Shown: in pieces, positions 24,117 to 35,100 of the stretch
How the letters are laid out: each line of letters opens with the position of its first letter
Position numbering within the stretch: the first letter of the stretch is position 1
Origin: Aplysia californica
Taxonomy: Eukaryota; Mollusca; Gastropoda; Aplysiida; Aplysiidae
Direction: 5' to 3'
Length of the DNA: 64,000 nucleotides
NCBI RefSeq assembly: GCF_000002075.1
Contig: NW_004798139.1
Coordinates: forward strand, 187,334-251,333
Made by a program: the position numbers and the translations under genes
The notes under the pieces: model-generated
Seen by the model: the letters and a program-made list of their open reading frames with translations, nothing else
Database searches by the model: none
Told to the model about the DNA's origin: nothing

Positions 24117-25004
24117 ATAATTAGGGGATGGATTGTGTACTTTACCGGACCACCCGTCTCGGCCCGTGATTACTACGCACGCCTAGCCTAACTACGCACT
24201 CATAGTACTCTACGTGCGGACAAAAGGTAGTTCCGCAGGCGATTTCGCGCTCGCACAGCGCAAGCCAGCGGAGAGTGGCGAGGCGAGGTGAGCGAGAGGT
24301 GGTGGTTGAGGGTGGGCAGGGGAATTAACTTTGGTGGACCACCGTGTATCATACCAACAGTGGGGAGGGGGGGGTCAGGGGGGCTTGCCCCCCTGCTGGA
24401 AACTATAATAAAGGAAACACACTAATGCGAAACAATACAATAACATGAGCGGACAGTCGTGTTTACATATTATATCAATGTAACTAACGACAGTGGGGGG
24501 GAGGGGGGGGGGTTTCAGGGGCCCCCCTGGCAACAATAATTTAAAGACACACACACACACACATATAAACAATAACTTGAGCGGACAATCGAGGTAGATA
24601 CTCGCCAAGTCGCGAGTAGGGCCGAGAGGGTTGCAATTATGCAAATGAGCTCTTGTGCGCATCTCTAGCCCTCCATAAATACTTTGCCGGACCAGGAGTA
24701 GGCTAAGCCAGTAGAGTCGTGAACAAATAAGAATAGTGGACCACGTGATTAGACTGACCAATTAGCCTCAAGGTGTCAGGGTTGTGGGTCAAAGGGCACA
24801 GTGGCATGGTCGGGATGACTGAAAAACCCGGTAAGAGACGTCAGTCGATTGTTGGCAGTCGAAGGGTGAGGACGTAGAAAACTGAGTAGGAGAGTGAGTA
24901 GGGGAGCTTGGAAAGGAAGAATAGCGGGCCATTAGGCACCAGGGGCGCCATAGCGAAAGTTGTTCCGACCGGTGGTCCGGTAAAGTACAATCTTACCTAA
25001 TTAT
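24117..25004. mobile_element. TIR element, about 890 bp, with G/C palindromes
   Basis: Inverted ends of about 35 bp: left ATAATTAGG..GATTGTGTACTTTACCGG ACCACC, right GGTGGTCCGGTAAAGTACAA then TC and CCTAATTAT. Interior repeats of GGTGGACCAC/GGACCA in both orientations. It also holds the palindrome CAGGGGGGCTTGCCCCCCTG (24376-24395), shared with the element at 1705-1987, and a shorter one near 24515. No transposase recognised. Confidence 0.75.
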
Positions 25005-25019
25005 GCCCTAGAAGCCAAT

Positions 25020-25145
25020 TTTGTCTGAGAGGCATAGCCTACAACGTCCCAGTAGAAAGACTGAGATACTTGATAAAAATTCTCCCCATTCAGGAATCAA
25101 TCTGGTCTCCTGCATTCGAAAGCAAAACCCTGACCACTAGATCTA
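25020..25145 (-). mobile_element. SINE fragment
   Basis: TACAACGTCCCAGTAGAAAG and GATACTTGATAAAAATTCTC, plus a tail TGCATTCGAAAGC (degenerate B box), fit the tRNA-derived SINE family on the reverse strand. Confidence 0.6.
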
Positions 25146-25195
25146 GGTCTACACCACAGACGCTGGATATAGATTCAAGCATATATATATATATA

Positions 25196-26013
25196 CAGTC
25201 AAACCTGTGTAAGACGGCCACCCATTGTCAATGAGAAAAGTGGCCGTATAAGACAGGTGGCCGTCTTAGGCAGGACTGATCTAGATAAAGAAAACAAACC
25301 ATTCCCATCTGAGGTCCCAATCGAAAGTAGCCACAGTATGTTGTCTTTGTTAGTGTTGTTGTTGTTGGTTTGTATTTCGTTTGTAATTTTTATTTTGTCG
25401 CTGATTTTGCACAAGGGGGACAATAAAACTAAATGTATCAGACAAGGAGGACTGAGTGCCATGTTAAAACAAACACATGGGTCGCCACCACTCGGAGAAC
25501 GAGCGACGCTTCTGTCACACGTTCATGTTGACGTCCATTGTTACTTTGTTACAGACTGAGTAAACAGTGACCACTCATCTCACTTACGATTTGTGTATGA
25601 GTTCTGGGCGGGGCTTATGGGTTATGAGGGATCACACGCTTACCTCACCAGCAGCTGAAAATTGGTAGCTATTGGTCAACAGTATGAGGGGCCTACGCAA
25701 AATGATCGGTTGGAGGGACTACCTAACAACAACGACAGGTGATTGAATTATGACGGCTCGCCCACAACGTCAGGGGCCAATGCACAATTTATGACAAAAC
25801 GTAATGGAGTCACTAAGGTGGCCGTCTAAGACAGGTGTTATTGCTTAGTATGATAGGGGTTGTGCGTTAAAATATGGTGGCCGTGGCCGCGTTGGACAGG
25901 TGCCCGTTTTACACAGTTAAATTATATAGAAAAAACGCAAGGGGGGAAATGGAAAGTGGCCGTTTGTACAGGTGGCCGTCTTATAGAGGTGGCCGTCAGG
26001 GCAGGTTCGACTG
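25196..26013. mobile_element. Family B Tc1/pogo-like element, 818 bp
   Basis: Inverted ends CAGTCAAACCTGTGTAAGAC and its complement (right end GCAGGTTCGACTG), flanked by TA (25194-25195, 26014-26015). Multiple GTGGCCGTCTTA(G/T)A words are arranged as sub-terminal repeats at both ends. The overlapping 100-codon frame has no homology. Other copies: 35893-36733 and fragments at 10466, 10624, 53080, 54629 and 56964. Confidence 0.85.
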
Positions 26014-26059
26014 TATATAGAAAACAGAATATAATATTTTCTTAGCCTCTATAGTAACT

Positions 26060-26705
26060 AAACAATGAAACCAAACCCTAAATTTTGTAAAGACTCTCCA
26101 TATTCAGAAATTACTGATTTTCCCCTTGCTTTACGATCAAACCTGCCCAAAGAAATTTATGTCCCCAAGATGGAAACGTGTCGAATATGTCCCCGCTTAG
26201 AAGACAGTGAATCCTTCTGCTATCTTGGGAGTATTATTTTCAAAGAAGGAGGAACAGGTGCTGAAATGAAGTCCTGCATTGGAAAAGCACAGACTAGGCT
26301 GCTTTCATTATATCTATCTTTGAATAGGATTTAGAAGACTAGAGATATCTCACTTTGAACAAAGTTGGGGATCAATTCAAATGTGAAGTCAGTTCTGTTG
26401 TATGGATGTGAGACATGGAACTCATCTCAGACTTGTATAAAGAGGATCCAGATTTTCTTGAACAAGTGTCTAAGAAAGTTACTGAGGATCAGATGGACCG
26501 ACAGGGTCACCAACGAGGAAATGTGAGGAAAACAAAGACAGAGAGATCCCAGCCAGAGATGAGGTAGGATGAAGGCGGTGGCAATGAATTGGAACATATT
26601 CTTAGGAAGTCAGGCATCTGCATAACAAAGAAAGCGCTGGAATGCAATCCATGGGGTAAAAGATCAAGGGGAAGACTTCGTGGAAGCTGGAGAAGGATTC
26701 TGGCC
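26060..26705 (+). mobile_element. RTE-like LINE C-terminal fragment, part 1
   Basis: Contains ESFCYLGSIIFKEGGTGAEM, then NSNVKSVLLYGCETW, QIFLNKCLRKLLRIRWTDRV and NPWGKRSRGRLRGSWRR in changing frames with stops: the connector and tail of an RTE-type reverse transcriptase. It breaks off at about 26705 and seems to resume at about 28755. Confidence 0.8.
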
Positions 26706-27353
26706 CCGCATAAAATTGCGTTTTTGAAATACAAAAATTGCAAAAAATTGCAAGGTTAACTGTCTAGAAATGGCAAAAAATTGCAACCTTCCCATCCCAG
26801 GCGCATTATTACGGGCTTAACATTTTTAGTTTAAAAAACATGATAAATTAATTTGAGTACCAGTAGCATTAATATAAAGCAGAACAGCCTTTTAAAAAAT
26901 CATGACCCACAATACAAATTTTATTAACAACACACAAGTACGTTAACAATAAAGTTATCGACCAAATATAATATAATACCGCGTGACCCAAAATAACGGA
27001 ACCCTCGGTATTCGTAATAACTTTTAAATGAAGGCATAAAATTTAACCAAATTTAGTAACTGGGTACTTGGTTCATGCACAGATCTAGAAGTGTAGTATG
27101 AGGTTTAGTTTATTCAATAAAAAAGAAAAGAAATTATGGGTGATTCGAACAAGCAAAATTAGCTTATGCCCCAATCAATTCAGATCCTATTCTATTTTTC
27201 TCTTGATACTTTCGATACACCACAGTAATCTGTATTTAGGTATATTTCAGATATTTTCTTTTTTAAAACCAGTATGGTATTGTTTTAACTCCAAGTCAAA
27301 CCGTAAAATACAGCAATTTTTTTTCTCCATTTAATTGTAATACATGTAATAAT

Positions 27354-28030
27354 GTAGATCATTTCTATAGCGACCACTCGTGTGTGAACGCAGCTTAAGG
27401 CGTTTTACATTTATTGAGTGTCTACGTACACGGTAACCGGGCACCTAGTCTAGCGTCAGTGTCTACGTACACGGTAACCGGCAACCGGGCACGTAGTTTC
27501 AGTGTCGTCACGTACACGGTAACCGGGCAGTTCAGAACTCCAAGTTCAGTTTTTATCATCCGGTGTTGCCTTCAACCCCAGCCATCTCCTGACTGTACCT
27601 TTTTAAAAAAATCAACAATCCCCCATTCCAGAACCCTAGCCTATATACTTCGCAGCGCACAGACTTTGAATGAACTTTGGTGACCCCAACCGGTACTCAC
27701 AATGTGATGCGAAAGCACAGGTTCACTGACCAGTCACGATGGCAAACCCGACAAGACGCTTGTACAAGTACAAGTATGACTTTCTTTTTTTTTTCAACAA
27801 GTGACGGCACTGGACAAATATTGATTTATTTTCATTCCGGTTACCGTGCATGTAAATACTGAGACTAGGTGCCCGGCTACCGTGTATGTAGACACATGCA
27901 TCATGTACGAACAATATTCGCGCGCGCGCACGCACGCACACACACACACACCTTACATGCGCACACACATGCACACCACACACACACCTACTTTCTTATC
28001 ACACGCGCACGCTCAATCTTACGCACATTA
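27354..28030 (+). repeat. Tail repeat with CA-rich microsatellite, interrupted by a TIR element
   Basis: 27354-27415 (ATCATTTCTATAGCGACCAC, GCTTAAGGCGTTTTACAT) and 27897-28030 (CATGTACGAACAATATTCG, then CG/CA alternating tract) together match the insert at 15408-15566. The intervening 480 bp is a later insertion. Confidence 0.75.
27418..27895. mobile_element. TIR element with arrayed TACACGGTAACCGGGCA sub-repeats, 478 bp
   Basis: Ends GTGTCTACGTACACGGTAAC (left) and its complement at 27862-27895, both continuing through GGGCACCTAGTCT. The left side carries three direct copies of the end motif (27418-27453, 27459-27500, 27505-27530); the right side two inverted copies. It interrupts the repeat described at 27354-28030. 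No coding. Confidence 0.8.
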
Positions 28031-28139
28031 GATCTCTATGTCTCAGTTTGTGTTGTACCTGTATTCCGGCCTAAATTTCCAGTTATAGCTTTCAGAGTAC
28101 GCCCAGTAGTAGACTAGAGCGACCGAAAAAAAATTTTCT

Positions 28140-28575
28140 CTAAAATTGTCTCCCTTCACCTCCTTTCCTGCTCTCTAGCAATACTCTGGCGTCTGCTTTC
28201 GTCTCCTCTTTCTGCCCCCACCCCCTCACCTCCTTTGCCCCCCTCCTCTGGGCTCCTGACTCTTTCTGCAGCCTTTATACTGCTACTCCTTGACTCCTTC
28301 TTACAGCTGTCTTTCTGCCACACCCCTGATCTTCTGGTAGGAAAGATCTACACCTATAGCCTTCTCGGACAAGGGGGAAAAATCTCGGAGGGCCCATGTG
28401 CAAGTTGCGCACGTTAAAGATCCCTTGGTGGTCTAAAATCGATAAGAGTAGGCTTCGGCCGCCACACGGGCAAAATTCTAAATTTCCTACCAACTAAAAG
28501 TATTAGCTGTGTCCCGCACGCTCATATGACCTTATGCAGTTGTGAGCGCTGTAAAACACTTACCAAAAGAAAAAA
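28140..28575 (+). repeat. Dispersed tail repeat, copy 2
   Basis: Close match to 8148-8520, with GCACGTTAAAGATCCCTTGG and the end CTGTAAAACACTTACC followed by an A-rich tail. A short A-run at the 3' end suggests a retroposed unit. Confidence 0.8.
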
Positions 28576-28751
28576 AAAAGACTAGAGCTGGGGCGAAACC
28601 ATGATTTAAGTAGGCCTATCGGCTCTGTACTCGCACCATTTTGAATTTAAAATTCCGTTAAAATTAAAGCGTTGATGTTATTTTGCCTAAAATTGCAAGA
28701 AATTGCGAAAACTGCAAAAAATTGCGGCTTTAATCCGGAACTCGACGAAAA

Positions 28752-28970
28752 ACGTAGCCGCAAGACCGCACTTTCCTGGGGGGCCAGAGAATTACAAAAA
28801 TTGATAGAGGTACAGAAAAGTGAGAAGACATGGAATAACATCGAGAGGCTAGCCCAGGATAGAGAAAGGTTGAAAGTGTTTGTCCGTGGCCAATATACCC
28901 TGGCGCAGGGTGACAAAGGCAATGATAATCTCCCTGCTTCCCCCATGATGAATTCATATAGATAGGCCTA
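28752..28970 (+). mobile_element. RTE-like LINE C-terminal fragment, part 2
   Basis: Frame reads KSEKTWNNIERLAQDRERLK, then VFVRGQYTLAQGDKGND: the extreme C-terminal motif of RTE-type proteins, the expected continuation of part 1 at 26060-26705. Confidence 0.7.
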
Positions 28971-29402
28971 TATCTACAATATAGTACCTGTCTAAGATGG
29001 AAACCTTCACAACCCAAAACAGCCCAGTTCTAAGAGAGTCGTTCTGGTAGACAGAGAAGGGGTGGACTCCTAAACATTTATCCGATCCTTAGAAAAGGGG
29101 TAAACGTCCATCTTCTTCAAGGCTGGCAGGTCCTGAGACTTAGATGGCCACACTTCAAAAACTGAAGGATGTGCTTCTTACATTTCGAATTCTTAGTTAT
29201 AGTTAAAAGTGCAATATATTCCTATGCTCTGCTGAGAAGGTGGGCCGCTCCTGTAAAAAAGAAAAATGACCTTTGAATTTCAGAAGGCTCTTGTGAATCT
29301 TAAAGGGAATCATTTTAGGGATTGTTTGTTGCAATGATATAACATACTCTCAGCAAAAAAGTGAAATGGCTTTAAATAAAACTAATTAGGATCCTTACTC
29401 TC

Positions 29403-29634
29403 TCACTGTTTGTTATTCACAGCCTGAAGTCTGGTATCTATGTCTATCATACCCTTGGCCGTCTTGCTCAACTTTTCTTTTGATCTGTACAGCTTCTCCT
29501 GTAGTGTCAATGTGGTTGGCCACATTTCCTGTCTCAGAAACCCTGTGTGTCCTGCATTGCTGAAGGATGTGTTCCACATTGTCAAAAATAATACTGATGT
29601 TGGGTTTTTTTCGTTTTAATTTGTGTGCAATCAT
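29403..29634 (-). mobile_element. LINE C-terminal fragment just upstream of the thiolase exon
   Basis: Reverse strand reads NVEHILQQCRTH in one frame, then GFLRQEMWPTTLTLQEKLYR in another: the same tail as 5110-5382. It ends 46 bp before the first thiolase exon. Confidence 0.75.
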
Positions 29635-29708
29635 TATTTTAAAGTTATAATTTTATATTTGTTGTTTTCCTTTTTTCAGTGTAAGTTATTGTTGTCCTGA
29701 TGAACAAG

Positions 29709-32121
29709 ATGTTGTCGAATCGGACGTATGTCATCGGTGTGGGGATGACACGGTTTTTTAAACCTCTCACCAGAGAATGGGACTATCCTGATATGGCCAG
29801 GGAGTCAGGTTGGTACGTGTAGTTGAAGTTGTGCCAAAGTTTTATTCAAGTCCTTTTGGATGGAATAGATTATGTGTCATCATTCCTCTTTGTAACAGCA
29901 GGCAAGGATACTAGACAGTATTGATTATTCCAACTGGAAAAAATACAATGGTGTTCACAATGAGTTTCCTCTGTAAAATTTGGTGCAAGGCTAGATCACC
30001 TGCCTCAAGTGATTTTCTGTGGCAAAATACAGGGTGATTAAAAAAAAAAAACGCCAAAATCATCACGCGATATTTTAAGAACAAAAAAAACAAACAAAAA
30101 ACAATAGAAGACTGTAGCTTGGACACATGTGTTGTACAAACCTTCAAGTTTTTATTTCCTTGTTTTGCAAGTGCTCAATGCAGCACGGACAGCATCAAGA
30201 CGATATGAGAGTTCCTCCCAAACCCACCTTAGAATGTCTCAGGCCACTGTGTTGATTGTAGCTGTTATTCGATTGTTCTTGCCACCAATATTTGCTTTCT
30301 TTAACATATTTCCACACAAAAAATCACACACAGTGAGGTCCGGAGATCTGGCAGGCCAACTGCAGAGAGCGAGTTCTTTAGCCTACTAACCTACCACTAA
30401 GGCACATTTTCATTCAGTTAAGCAATGTGTACAACACATGTGCCCAAGCTGGAGTTTTCTGTTGGTTTTCATTTTAAAAATATCAGGTGATGGTTTTGGT
30501 GTATTCGTTTTTAATCGCCCTGCATTTCAGAATGAGTTAGAGCTAAGATTTCTATCATCATATAATGTACCTAAAGTAACAAATTGCTTTTAATATTGTG
30601 CTGCTTCTGTAATGAAGTCCGTTGTCATGCCCCAGGTCAAGCTGCTTTGGCAGATGCTGGCATCAGCTACAAGGACGTCCAGGCGGTTGTTGCCAGCTAC
30701 TGCTACGGAGAGCCAACGAGCGGCCAGAGAGCTGTCTATGAGTTGGGCCTAACTGGCGTGCCTGTGTTCAATGTCAACAACAACTGCTCTTCTGGTTCAA
30801 CTGCACTGATGATGGCTCGACGTCTTGTCATGAGCGGGATAGAAGACTGTGTCCTTGCTCTAGGTCAGTTTATAAGCAGGCCCATCTTTCTTCTGAAATT
30901 TCTGCCTTTTTAAAATTTTTAATAGTTCATCTTTCATTGGGAATTTTAATTTAAATATTATTATTATCTACTGATTCTCTTCTCTGTGACAATGGGATAA
31001 ACTGGTCTGAGTAAGTTAATACAGTATAATACGGATAACTCAAATTCGTAGGTAGTTTGAGGGATCCGTAGTTTTAGGGATACGTGAACAGTGTTATGGC
31101 ATCGACTGTCTCAAAGAATCAAGGGAAGCAACGAAGATTAGGTCGGAATAGAGATTTTTCTTTTTTTGGCCATTGTCCTGGATCAGATAGGTTAGATCTG
31201 TGCCTATTGACTTGAATTTGAAATTTGAGAGAATTTGAAATTGACTGATTGAGAATGAGAAACATGATGAGCAAAGCTTTGGAGTTCAATCGGTAATGAG
31301 CCTACCCGTACCAAGACAGTTTCATTGCGCAGGTCAATGTGAGTGGTCTTTAGTCTGCATCAATCGAACTGTGCCTTTTCAAAATTTTCAAAACATAAAA
31401 CAATTTGACAAGATAAACATATCGTAGCAGTAATCAACAACGTGATAATGAAACAATGCAGCACTACTCCGCCTCTCCCACCAAGCGTGCAGTCTTTTTC
31501 AAAGAGGAGTGGGGCGGCTAATCGTGTGATGCACACCCCTTCTCTCGCCTGCTCCACACAAGTCTAGCTAGGTCTAGGAACGAGGCCCCCGCAGAGGGCA
31601 CGCGTGTCGAGCAGTGCGCTAAAAATACCCCACAGCTTGCTGCTTCTGTGGACGGGGAGTATTTCACCAACCTTGCCTTTTTCCATTTTTTGAAATTGTT
31701 AGGCCTATTATTATTTTGCTTCAAGTGCACCTCCAAGGACATTGACTTTAGACCTTTACGGCAGCGTAATTAGTTCGACTATTCCGTGTTTGTATTCAAG
31801 CTTCGCGTAATTTTCTTACAAAGGGGAAAAAATGAAACCGCAGACACAGTTCGACGGATGCGTGATTTCGAGTAGTCTGTGTTCGACCTATCCAGGTTAT
31901 ACTGTATTCAGCCTTCTGAGTCATGGGCAGTTTCAATACAGTTGATTTAATGAAAAGATATGACTAATAAAATGATGGGACTTGCTTCTAAGGTTTTGTA
32001 GGGAGTTTATCCTCACTTGTCAGTGTTGTTGAAAAATTTTGTAACGCAGAAAAAGAAGAGAAAGACAAATGTGTGTGCCTTCACACACATACACCCTTAC
32101 TTACACTCAAACATACACACA

Positions 32122-32165
<44 letters not shown>

Positions 32166-35100
32166 AATGCGTGCGCACGCATATGGGCGCACATGTTACA
32201 AGACCAGAAAACTGGCTGTTAACATGATAATGGTATTAAATGAAGATGAGGCACGCGCGTGGGCAGAGGGGGGCAGAATTTTATTTTATTGTTTAGAACA
32301 ATAAATTAAATGTGTTTTTTTGTTTAAGGTTTGAGAAGTTTATAGAGTAAAACACTGTCATGAATGTTTTCTGTTCAGGGTTTGAGAAGATGGAAGGTGG
32401 ACTGTCAGAAAAATATACCGACCGCACATCTCCCGTCAAGAAACACATGGACCACATGGTCGATCTCGGTGCTAAGCCTGGCCTGATAAGTCCCAACATG
32501 AACGACATGACTTCAGACGTCATCAAACTGTTTGCGTACGCTGCCCAGGAGTACATGAAGAAATACCCGAAAGGTGCGCAAGAAGCTTTGGTGCAGATCG
32601 CCTACAAGAACAGAAAACAGGGTGTGAACAACCCGAGAGCATCTTTCCAGGTATATGATAGTAGTCAGAGCTGTTAAAGTACTTTTAAAAAGGTACTTAA
32701 GTACAAATTTAAGTACAATCTAAAATATATACTTAAGTACAGTAAAAGTACTTTCCTGTAAAATGTACTTGAGTACAAGTACTTTTTTAAAAAGTACTTA
32801 TGAGTACATTTTGAGTACTTTCTGCTAATATGCTAAAACACTTCAAAATGCAAAACATCATATTGAATAACATATCTAGTATATTTGACAAATTCGGCCA
32901 TTTATTACTAATAATGTAAACAGTATACAAAGCATTTGAATATACGCACTGAACGTAGGTGGAAATTGTCAGTGAAATTGAAAAAAAAAACCCAGCAAAC
33001 AAACAGACGCAACTAGTGAGTAAGTGATATTATGAATAGAATTTGTTTGAGCAAGACAATATGATCTAATGTAAGTCAGTCCTAGGGGTCGGAAAGAACT
33101 TTTTTCCTCAAATAAGCGCCCCTGGTTTATATATTTATACATGTAAGCGGCAGCAGATTCGGGAGTCTCAAAAGTACTCACCCATCTGTTGGACGGAGTT
33201 TCTTTGGCGTACGCTAAAGTGTGGCATTGAGGAAAATATGTAAACTTTTTAATGTTTTAAGTGTATGCTAAGAATAAACAAGGTAATGACACTCCTGAAA
33301 TCGGGAAAATCTGCAAATAAGCCGCATCATTGTTTAAGTTGCAGGGTTTCAAGCCGAAGAAAAAAGTCGCTGCTTATAGCCCGTAATTTATGGTACTCTT
33401 TTTTTTCAATACTTTCAGCTGTATAATTTAATTCTCATAATACATACAAAACCAATGAATTAAAAAGTTAACAAACAAATAAATTAATAAATAAACATAC
33501 TAAATTATTCCTTATTTCAGAAAGAGATGGATATGAAGACAATTGCCACCAAAGCCATGCTGTGCCCACCTATCACGTTTGGTATGACAGCTGCTACAGC
33601 AGATGGGAGCGCAGCCGTTATTGTGTGCAGTGAGAACTTTGTGAAAAAACATAAGCTACAGGACAGGGCAGTGGAGATCTTAGCACAGAATATGGTATGA
33701 TGGAAGATGTATGTAAAAAAAAAAAAAAAAAATTACGCTTTTTATTTGTCCCGAAAGGGCACTTTGTTTTACAATGGCAAACATACATTTACGTATATAA
33801 ATACATAATAATGAATACGTACATACATAAATACATGCAGAAATACACACATGAATACACAATACTACACAAATACAAAATAGTTTACACACATGCCACT
33901 GTCGGTTGCCACTGGGCAGCGCCCTGTATTTTGAGCTAGGGTTGTCGTGTCTTGCTCAAGGACACACCCCAGTGACCACCCATCTGATCCCCGTATCACC
34001 GACACTTGCTTGACATTACTTGAGTCAAAACTCACTACTTACTTAGCCTCTGTTTGTGTGATAAGTGAATATGTGTGTGTGTGTGTATTTTTATGTTGGT
34101 TAGTGTCTGTGTTCATATCTGTGTGGATGAATAAGTGTATTTGTGCTTGTGAGTGAGTGTGTGTGTTTGTTTGTGTGTGTGTGTGTGTGTTTATTTTATT
34201 GTTTATATTAACAATTTTGTAAAACATCATAGACTGCAGTAAAACAGTTGTGATCCTTATTTCGAGTAGGCTACAGTGCCATAATACATTTATTCTACCT
34301 TAGTGTGTGTGTTTGTTGTATGCGGTGAGTCAATAATAGTTTGTCAAAAAAAATTAATATGTGGAATAACAACCCATTCTTCAAGACAGAGTAACAGAGA
34401 TTGTGACATTGTCTAATGCAGTGTGTGTTTGTTAGTGTGTGTTTGTTTTTGTTACATATTAATGTCTCTGGATTATTTTCCCTAGAGGCTTCTTTTCATG
34501 AACTTAAATTCATGCACAATGCTTGAGGAAGCAGTTCTTTACAGGGAAGGGGAAAGGCAGGGGGGGGGGGTGCTGCTAGATTGGAGAGAGAGATATAGAA
34601 AAGTAGAGAGATGGCGAAAGAGAGAGAGTGTCTTGGGTAGAGATCAGTGATTGTCAGTTATTTGCATTTGATTTTTTGTTCTAAGAGAGCATTGATAAGT
34701 GAAAAAAAATTATGACATATCCGCTGAAGTCTTTTAGATGATTTCAAACTACAACATTTCAGGTCACAGATCTACCAAATTCATTTGAGCGATCGTTCAT
34801 GGATTTGAGTGGTTATTCCATGGCAAGAGAGGCTGCCAAGAAGTGTTTTAACGAAACAAAATTGTGTCCCAAAGATGTTGATGTATTTGAGGTAAGAGAT
34901 ACATTAGTTGTAAAGTTTGGATATATTGGATTTCATTGTAAGCATGGGGAATTTTTAAAAATATTTGTATCATTCACTTCATGGTGTTTGGTTTTAGTTC
35001 TTAGAGCAAAGAAATAAGAACTGCCATTACGAAAATGAATAAACTCTGATTTTGTTGTTATGTCTGTTTTCGCTATTTTATTCATGCAAATATGGCATCA

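Larger units (their letters stand above)
26706..28750. other. About 2 kb insertion that splits an RTE-like LINE tail
   Basis: The LINE tail stops in the GSWRR region and its last motif (NNIERLAQDRERLKVFVRG) appears near 28800. Both borders carry TTGCAAAAAATTGC-type words. Inside are the nested element at 27418-27895 and the tail repeat at 28140-28575. The boundaries of the inserted unit are approximate and its class is unknown. Confidence 0.45.

Noticed and set aside
25257-25559. 100-codon plus-strand frame
   Set aside because: Lies wholly inside the family B TIR element and resembles no protein.
28235-28493. Overlapping frames on both strands
   Set aside because: Inside the dispersed tail repeat also present at 8148-8520; not conserved as a reading frame there.
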